A stretch of DNA of 64,000 nt from positions 15,830,885 to 15,894,884 of the forward strand of contig OZ038472.1 of assembly GCA_964036295.1 (NCBI GenBank), in the 5' to 3' direction. The translations under genes were made by a program, and so were the position numbers. Below the pieces are notes generated by a model that was given only the letters and a program-made list of their open reading frames with translations, was not told the origin of the DNA and made no database searches. Each line of letters starts with the position of its first letter. Positions within the stretch are counted from its first letter, which is position 1. Source of the stretch: Plumapathes pennacea (lineage: Eukaryota; Cnidaria; Anthozoa; Antipatharia; Myriopathidae). This document shows, one piece after another, positions 47,701-56,700 of this stretch.

Positions 47701-50700
47701 GGATGTTCCATAAACCCGGGTGGGATCCCGCCTGGGATCTTCCAGAATCCCGGGTGGGATCCCGCCCGGGAAGTTCCAGAATCCCGGGTGGGATCCCGCC
47801 CGGGATCTTCCAGAATCCCGGGTGGGATCCCGCCTGGGAAGTTCCAGAATCCCGGGTGGGATCCCGCGCGGGATGTTCCATAAACCCGGGTGGGATCCCG
47901 CCCGGGATCTTCCAGAATCCCGGGTGGGATCCCGCCTGGGAAGTTCCAGAATCCCGGGTGGGATCCCGCGCGGGATGTTCCATAAACCCGGGTGGGATCC
48001 CGCCCGGGATGTTCCAGAATCCCGGGTGGGATCCCGCCCGGGATGTTCCAGAATCCCGGGTGGGATCCCGCCTGGGAAGTTCCAGAATCCCGGGTGGGAT
48101 CCCGCGCGGGATGTTCCATAAACCCGGGTGGGATCCCGCCCGGGATGTTCCAGAATCCCGGGTGGGATCCCGCCCGGGATGTTCCAGAATCCCGGGTGGG
48201 ATCCCGCCCGGGATGTTCCAGAATCCCGGGTGGGATCCCGCCCGGGATGTTCCAGAATCCCGGGTGGGATCCCGCCCGGGAAGTTCCAGAATCCCGGGTG
48301 GGATCCCGCGCGGGATGTTCCACAATCCCGGGTGGGATCCCGCCCGGGAAGTTCCAGAATCCCGGGTGGGATCCCGCCCGGGATCTTCCAGAATCCCGGG
48401 TGGGATCCCGCCCGGGAAGTTCCAGAATCCCGGGTGGGATCCCGCGTGGGAAGTTCCAGAATCCCGGGTGGGATCCCGCCCGGGATCTTCCAGAATCCCG
48501 GGTGGGATCCCGCCCGGGATGTTCCAGAATCCCGGGTGGGATCCCGCCCGGGATGTTCCAGAATCCCGGGTGGGATCCCGCCCGGGATGTTCCAGAATCC
48601 CGGGTGGGATCCCGCCCGGGATGTTCCAGAATCCCGGGTGGGATCCCGCCCGGGATGTTCCAGAATCCCGGGTGGGATCCCGCCCGGGATGTTCCACAAT
48701 CCCGGGTGGGATCCCGCGCGGGATGTTCCAGAATCCCGGGTGGGATCCCGCGCGGGATGTTCCAGAATCCCGGGTGGGATCCCGCCCGGGATGTTCCAGA
48801 ATCCCGGGTGGGATCCCGGGTGGGATCCCGCGCGGGATCTTCCAGAATCCCGGGTGGGATCCCGCCTGGGAAGTTCCAGAATCCCGGGTGGGATCCCGCG
48901 CGGGATGTTCCATAAACCCGGGTGGGATCCCGCCTGGGATCTTCCAGAATCCCGGGTGGGATCCCGCCCGGGAAGTTCCAGAATCCCGGGTGGGATCCCG
49001 CCCGGGATCTTCCAGAATCCCGGGTGGGATCCCGCCTGGGAAGTTCCAGAATCCCGGGTGGGATCCCGCGCGGGATGTTCCATAAACCCGGGTGGGATCC
49101 CGCCCGGGATCTTCCAGAATCCCGGGTGGGATCCCGCCTGGGAAGTTCCAGAATCCCGGGTGGGATCCCGCCTGGGATGTTCCAGAATCCCGGGTGGGAT
49201 CCTGCCCGGGATGTTCCAGAATCCCGGGTGGGATCCCGCCCGGGATGTTCCAGAATCCCGGGTGGGATCCCGCCCGGGATCTTCCAGAATCCCGGGTGGG
49301 ATCCCGCGCGGGATCTTCCAGAATCCCGGGTGGGATCCCGCCCGGGATCTTCCAGAATCCCGGGTGGGATCCCGCCCGGGATCTTCCAGAATCCTGGGTG
49401 GGATCCCGCCCGGGATGTTCCAGAATCCCGGGTGGGATCCCGCGCGGGATCTTCCAGAATCCCGGGTGGGATCCCGCGCGGGATCTTCCAGAATCCCGGG
49501 TGGGATCCCGCGCGGGATCTTCCAGAATCCCGGGTGGGATCCCGCCCGGGATCTTCCAGAATCCCGGGTGGGATGGCCGATCTTGGGTGGGTGCCGACGT
49601 TCCATAATCTCAGCTGGGATCCCTGGTGGGATATACTCGGGATCCCGTCTCCTTTTTTTACCTGGGTAGCCCTTTGTCAGAGCGAATGAGAAGGGGTAGT
49701 GCTCGAAACGTCAGCTATTGTCTCTTTTATGGCGTTCCATTCTCATCGACACACAGTTGATACACCATGATGTATTTTGGTGAGAAAATAAAAAGTTGCA
49801 TAATATTGTTGTATACTTATATAGTAATATTATAATACAACTTGGAACTAAGGTGAAATAGATCCTTATATAATCATTACTTAGTGAGTCTCACTTTGTC
49901 ACCATGTGGCTTCCTTCAGGCAGAAGATGAAGGCTGCAGGATGTGGATGTTACGGGAGGATTGTCTGGATGAAGCCATCATGAAGTTGACCAGATTGTTG
50001 GCCTGTAAAGACAAATGCACGGCAAGTAATGCTGCTCTGGTGCTGGCAAGGTGTGTGCACGCTCTGAAACACAACCCTCTCTCCCCCATGACTTTCAGTT
50101 CAACAATGAGTTAATGCATGCAGGTCATTGTGAAGAAAATGGGAGAGAAAAATATTGTATTCATAACAAATATTTAGTTTATAAGTTTTGCCTTTGGGGA
50201 CACTTGATAATTAAGTCAATATGGGCTGTCAAGGGATATTTCTGCCCACAAGATGTCAGTTTGTTAAAAAATAAAAATAAAAAATATAGCAGTAGCCTTA
50301 AAGAAAAGTTGTTGCCATGACCTACTAGCTAATGGATGCCAGCTTTCACCATACTAAGGCCCTGGTTGATTAACAATGGTCTCAAAATCTACCAGGCCAA
50401 TAATATTGTACAGTGCATGTATTCTTGATTTGTCTGATTGAAGTGGGTGTCATTGGTGAGTGTTCAGGAAACATCATAAAGGGGCACAATTTGTTTATGT
50501 TTCAAAAGGTTTTTATTCATTTTGGCCCCAGGTTGACAATAGCTGAGGAGGGATGTGCAAGAATTTTAAATCTCAGAAGCTCCAAACAAACTCTGGTGAT
50601 GTTGTGTAGAGCGCTGGGAACAGATGAAACAGGCAAGTTTCTTTTCAATATTAATCTCTGATTCATCTGTCCAAAATATGTTTTGATTCAAAGTTCGTTC

Positions 50701-53700
50701 TTCCAATCTGTAGATTATTCCTAAAACTATATACTTATATTATTCCTAAAACTACATACATGCAGCTAGTTTATTTAGGCTATTTATTTTAATACTTTAC
50801 TCATAAACTTAGATGTGTTATGCGTGGTGACTCCAGTGATATCGCACATACTTTCCCCATTCTCTGGAGTCAAATTAGTCCCTTCATCTATGCACAGGTT
50901 GTGGTATGAATGCAGCTTTTGCGATTGGAAGACTGTGTGACCTGGAGGCCGGCTGCGCTAGAATTCTTTCGTTACAGGACTCAAGGACTATGGTATGTTG
51001 ATCACAAGAATGTAACAATGAAATAGCTTTTGTCCATTAAACGCAGGTCTGCCACTCCTCTATAACACGCACCTCCTTCCTCGTGAAATCACACCAGTCA
51101 AAGACACGGAAAATCTTTTTTGACCATGTGGCCACTATAAGTCAGTTAAATCAATTTGCACAATAGGGCGCTTTTCAGATGACTGTCGAAAACCAAAACC
51201 AAAGCAATCACAGGGCCAATCAGTGAGGCGAGCAAACAGACGCCGTTTGATATTTTGGCTAAAGTCAATTTTGGCTCTGAACTGTACACCAATCAAAAGC
51301 CACGCCCCTCAATCAAGTGGGGCCCAGACAAACGGTAATTATTAAATCACGATTCAATGACAATCAAAACTTCTTTGCAGATCAACTCTTTAATTGCGAT
51401 GCTTCGCTCTGCCGACACTGGTTGTTGTAAGAACGCCTGTTTTGCCCTCAGTTGCATTGCCTCGACGACACAGGGACATGCTCGACTTCTCAGTCACCCA
51501 GACATTGAGAACGTAATGCGCGTACTGTGTTTCCTGTTGGTCTCTAAAGATGAAGAATGCGTCTGGTTTTCTGCCATGTAAGTGCTGTCTTTAAGTTTGT
51601 AACTTGTGTCAGTTAAGGATCATTATTTTGTGGAACTACTATACCAAGCTGGTGACCACAAAAACGGCTGCGAGGAGACTAAAATACCAAGCCGGTGGGC
51701 GTCTTTCTTCTTGACAGGATGCTGCACACATTGTCCAGTCAGAAGAGTGGCTGTCTGTTCTTGAGAAAACAGCCAACGGTCGAACCTTCCCTAAAGGTAT
51801 GAGGAACTAAATGGCCAATTTACGAATTATCACTGTTGCGTATTTAACCTTTACTTAGCGCTCTTTGAATGACCTCACTGCCGAAAATCAATACTAAAGC
51901 AATCGCATAGCCAATCAATGAGAGAGCAAAAACATTTCCGACGAATTAGAAGTACAAGCAAAACCGAAACTAAAGCCAAGTAATTGCGATTGGTTTTACT
52001 AACCAATGAGCAGTGCGAGAACATGCCATCGTCACTTGCTTTCTTGCGCGAGATTATTGCAACCAAGTTTTGCTTTTGCTTTTGATTGGCCGGGAATGTA
52101 GCTAAACTTATTAGCAAACACAAAACCAAAGCAAAGAAGAAAATCTTCTGATTTTTCATTTGTAGTCAGTATTAGAGAGACCTAGTCTGAAGGGCGACAC
52201 AAGAGAAGAAGTGGAAACAACTCTGGCGATCCTGGAGACTTTACCAAAACCTTCTCCTCCAACACTGACAGGTCCGTAAAACACTTGTGTCCATTCGTCT
52301 TCTTTTCTCTGAATCCGTCTTTTTAGAAGTAACTTTTAGTTTAGACAATGCCGGTTTTCTATTTCACGATGTAGCTTTTCCCTGTTTAGGGCGAGTTTTT
52401 AGACTTATACGTTAAACTTCGTTTCATTAACGTTCGCGTCCTCTTTGACTCTAGAAAGTTATTGTTTTCTTCTTCCTTTGGGTAACGTACAGGTCAGACA
52501 ATGTTTCTAAGTTTTCTTGATGACCTTTACATTTGTTTTGTCTAATTGACTGTCATTGAAGCCTGAAAGGTGACAATTGTTGTTCAATTTCCAAATGAAA
52601 CCCTTGTTTTCACCCGTGTGATTCACTGTGGTGTTGGTGTGTTTCACAGTGTGTTGCTAAGGCCCGTTTCAAACGTCGCATCACTGCTGTGCCGAACTCA
52701 ATGCAAGCAATACATTTTGCTCAGTTTGCGTTGAGTTCGGCACAGCAGTGGCGCGACGATTGAAACGGGCCTAACGGTGTTCCATCGTTTTGTTTTTTCA
52801 GTGGAAAGTGCCCACAGTATTCTCGTGACGTGGAGCACCATCCAACCCACAAGTGGCCTGAGCGTGACGTATGAACTGTATCAAGGTATCGTGATTATCA
52901 CAAGTTCCTTTTTACTGATCCTAATAACAATTATCGTGGCTTCTTTGCAAGGCATTTTTGTAAATATTAATGAGTCTTTGTCGGGGTGGTTGTGCTGCAG
53001 CGTGTGGTAAATCAACTATAAATTCCGTGTAGAGAAACTGAACGCTGTTTAAAAAAGTTTGCCGCAAATATTCATCAATTTAACCTGAGAATTGGGGTGC
53101 ATAGTTGACTTGCATAGTTCTGTCCAATGATTTTATTTATTTGTCTCAAAATAGTTCGTTTGGTAAGGGAATTTCTTTTGTTTTCAGATAGCAATCTGGT
53201 CTACCGTGGCCCGAGAAACAGCTACATTGCGAGCGATTTGAAGCCTGTCAGCCTTCACACGTTTTGTTTACGAATGTGCACAGAGGGAGATGACAGTCCA
53301 ATCAGTGACGTTGTTGCTGCAACTACTGCTGAGTCAGGTGAGTGAGTGCTAGGCCCAGTCCCCAGCCGTCGGTGTTTCGGCGCCCTCGATCCTTCCACCC
53401 GAAACACCGACGGCTGGGGACTGGGCTTAAGTACAATCCGCTCAATGCACGGTGCCGCAATCTTGGATTCAAAGCGAGGCTAACCTGGCACGAAATCTGC
53501 CAGATATAAAACTATCAATCTAAAGCACTAAGGCGTCTACAGAGGAGATGCACATGTTTCATTTTTTTGAGGAGTTACATCCACAAATTTCTAAGGTAAC
53601 CTTCTCAGTTATGTCAGGACAGCCTCGTTTTGAAGCTCGTGCCAGTTCCCGTGCAAGGAGCCCATTATGGACATCACAGCAAGAGGATTGGTTTTTGCAA

Positions 53701-56700
53701 ATTTATAGTTGTTCCCACCAAGGTTTTGGGGTATTTAACAAATTACAGCAGGACGATTATTGCATGCCTAAGTCATAACTTACTCTCTCGCTAGTTCCTA
53801 GTGCACCCCAGTCCCTCCGCGTGATGGCCAAGTCAACGTCACAGATTAAGATCACGTGGCGTCCACCCGAGGCTGCGAACGGAGTGTTGAGAGGCTATCA
53901 AGTAGTTGCCAAAGGTTTGTAATAATCTTGTGTACGTGCTTATTTGATTGAGGTGGACAAGATTGACACCGTAACGTGCTTTGAGGAGCACTTTCTTCGA
54001 AGGAGGGCTAACGCTCAAGACATCAGCTTCACGGTGCCAAGCTAATCCACATTATTTGCTTTGTTTGTTTGTTTGTTTGATTTTTGTTTTGTTTTTGTTT
54101 TTCCAGGCAAGACTACTTGTTTAGGTATTGGCGAGACTAACTTCATACTCTCCAGCCTGCCTCCCGACACAGACTTCACGTTTGAGGTAATTTTAATAAA
54201 TTTCCACTGGTTTGCCGTGGTGTGGACTCTTATTTACCACGATTTACGTCATCACATGGTCAAAATGTTGTGGACTCACGAGGCGCTTCGCCGAGTGAGT
54301 CCGCAACTAATTTTGACCATATGATGACGTAAATCGTGGTAAATAAGAGTCCAATAAGAGTGGTTCGTGGTAGTTTCACGTCAGTATCCGGAACGTTTCA
54401 CTGTGGTTTTGTTGTTTCTCGTATCCAGGTGTTTGCCTTGACCAGTAAGGGCCGGGGAGAGCCAGCCGTGCTCACCGCGAGGACTGATGACTTGGGTTAG
54501 TGAGAGAAAGACTTGTAACTCATTACAGATTTGCTATTGGTTTCTGATTTGGCATTATGACGATGATAATGTTAATGGTGATGATGGTCATGGTGATGGT
54601 GATGGTGATCATGATGCTACTGGCGGGGAGGGGAGGGTTTTCTTGAAAATATATGGGAGTGAAGCAGTGAGACTTAACTACCAAATGAGCATTTATTGGT
54701 GGATGAGGATTATGATGGTAATGATGGTGATGACTCTGGCAATGACGATGATGATGATGATGACAATTATGATGACGATGATGATGATGTTGGTGATGGT
54801 GATGATGTTGGTGATGATGATAATGATGATGATGGTGATGATGTTGGTGATGATGATGATGACTCGATGATGATGACAATTATGATGACGATGATGATGA
54901 TGTTGGTGATGGTGATAATGGTGATAATAGTAGTGATGACGATGACAACGACGATGATAATTATGTTTGAGATGGTGATGGGAATCATGATCATGGTTTG
55001 GAGTTTGTGTCCAGAACAGACAAAACAGAACAATCTTTTTACCAAGTGTCGTTCTTTTTGTTAGCATCGCATGCTCCTCCTAAGCCGGTTCTTCACGTCC
55101 TTGGTCGACATGAACTGCTGATTCAGTGGGACAATCCTCCCAGGCCTCTCGGCAGAATCAACAGCTTTGAAGTCAGAGTTAATGGCACCGTAAGTCCTAT
55201 TATCATCACGAGCAATTTTAAGCGAGTCCCAACAGTAACTAAAAAAGTCGCGATGTTTTGAGTGATCGATCATAGCTTTCATCCGAGCACTGTTTAGTGC
55301 CAAGCGCTACGTTAGTCTACTGCTGTATAATACAGTATATCAGTCTGGGGAGAAAATTGCGAAGTCGGACCCTGATTCACACCATGATGTCTAGAGATTG
55401 TTACTCCTTGCTAAAATGCTAGAAGAACACTTACCATACTGTCAGAGGTTTTGCAACAGTTTAGTCCTTTTAGTAGTCTTAGCTGTGTTGTCATAATCTG
55501 ATTAAATGATTATAATTATTACGGTTTTAAAAATGATTTCAAGTATTCTCATGATTAATAGATGTTGTTATTGCAGCCAATTTATAACGGAGTCGACAAG
55601 ACATGCACAGCAACATCACTCAGACCAAACACAGAATATACAGTAACGGTAAGCAAATCAACTGGTTTATCCGGTTTATCAACCGGTTTGACTGCCGCCT
55701 ACATGTGTTACAGTGAGATATGTATGAATTTTGCCTGGCTTTCGTCAGGTTAGTGCTTGGTGCAGTGAGGGCCGATGCGAGAGCGAACCGGCAAAGAAGA
55801 CAACGGCCAGGGAAATATACGGTAAGAGTAAGCATACGTAAAGAGACTGCACTTTATTTGTCTTTGAGAAAGCACTTCACACTAATTACAAAACGAACAG
55901 TGTAATGCCAGCTCTTAAGAGAACTAGGTTGACTGCGTCGGCGTGGCGGAAGGCAAACTAGTGTATCAACTGTGTGTTGATGAGGGTAATGGAACGCCCA
56001 TGAAAGAGACAAAGTTTGGTTACAGAACGGGTGCACAAAGCAGGTGCTAATACCGCGTAACAGCATTATCTAAGATGATCTTTAAGAATCAAACTACTGT
56101 ATGCTTGTATGGTTACTTGCTGCTGTTTCGTAGATGTTCGTTGCATAAGACAAACTAACCTAATATGAAAGCTTCCCAAGCCAAGCACTTGAGTCCGTTC
56201 TGGCTAACACACCCGCCATCTCTGATCTGCAGATGTGAGAGAAAAGCTTCAAACGGCAGCAGACGTCAAAGACAAGAAGTCTGCCACTAAATCAAAAGCA
56301 ACCAAATCAAAATCGAAAAGTAATGGTAATGGTAAAATAACTTATCTATAGAGATAAATAGGTAACTTGATTTTAATTGCACCCCTGCTAGAGACTAAAT
56401 GCCATAATGTGCGATTATACTTTTACGATTTGATCGAGTACTAACTTACCTGTCTGTGCTCAAAGTCGCCATTTAATTTCATCTGATTATAACACAAACT
56501 ATTACTAAGCCTCGTCTAAACACTTATATTGTTCATAACCGCAGGCTAATTGAGAAAGACAGATTCTGCCTAACAAACCGACAACCGTTAACTGTGTAAT
56601 TGTTTATCATAAATGTAGTCATAGAAGTCTGTACAATCTGCAGTAGTTATTAAGTAATAAACGTTATGAGCATTAAAAGGTGTCAGATCAGTAGTGATAT

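Noticed and set aside
45406-49575. CRISPR-like array
   Set aside because: Units are contiguous with no unique spacers, and the setting is a eukaryotic intron.
45229-49605. 1458-codon minus-strand frame (and other very long frames on both strands) of repeated SGTSRAGSHPGFWNIPGG-type peptide
   Set aside because: The 34-bp unit has no stop in any phase, so frames are open on both strands by default. The region lies inside an intron with no start or splice context of its own.
54487-55067. Met/Asp- and His/Ile-rich frames on both strands
   Set aside because: By-products of the (GAT)n tract in an intron.
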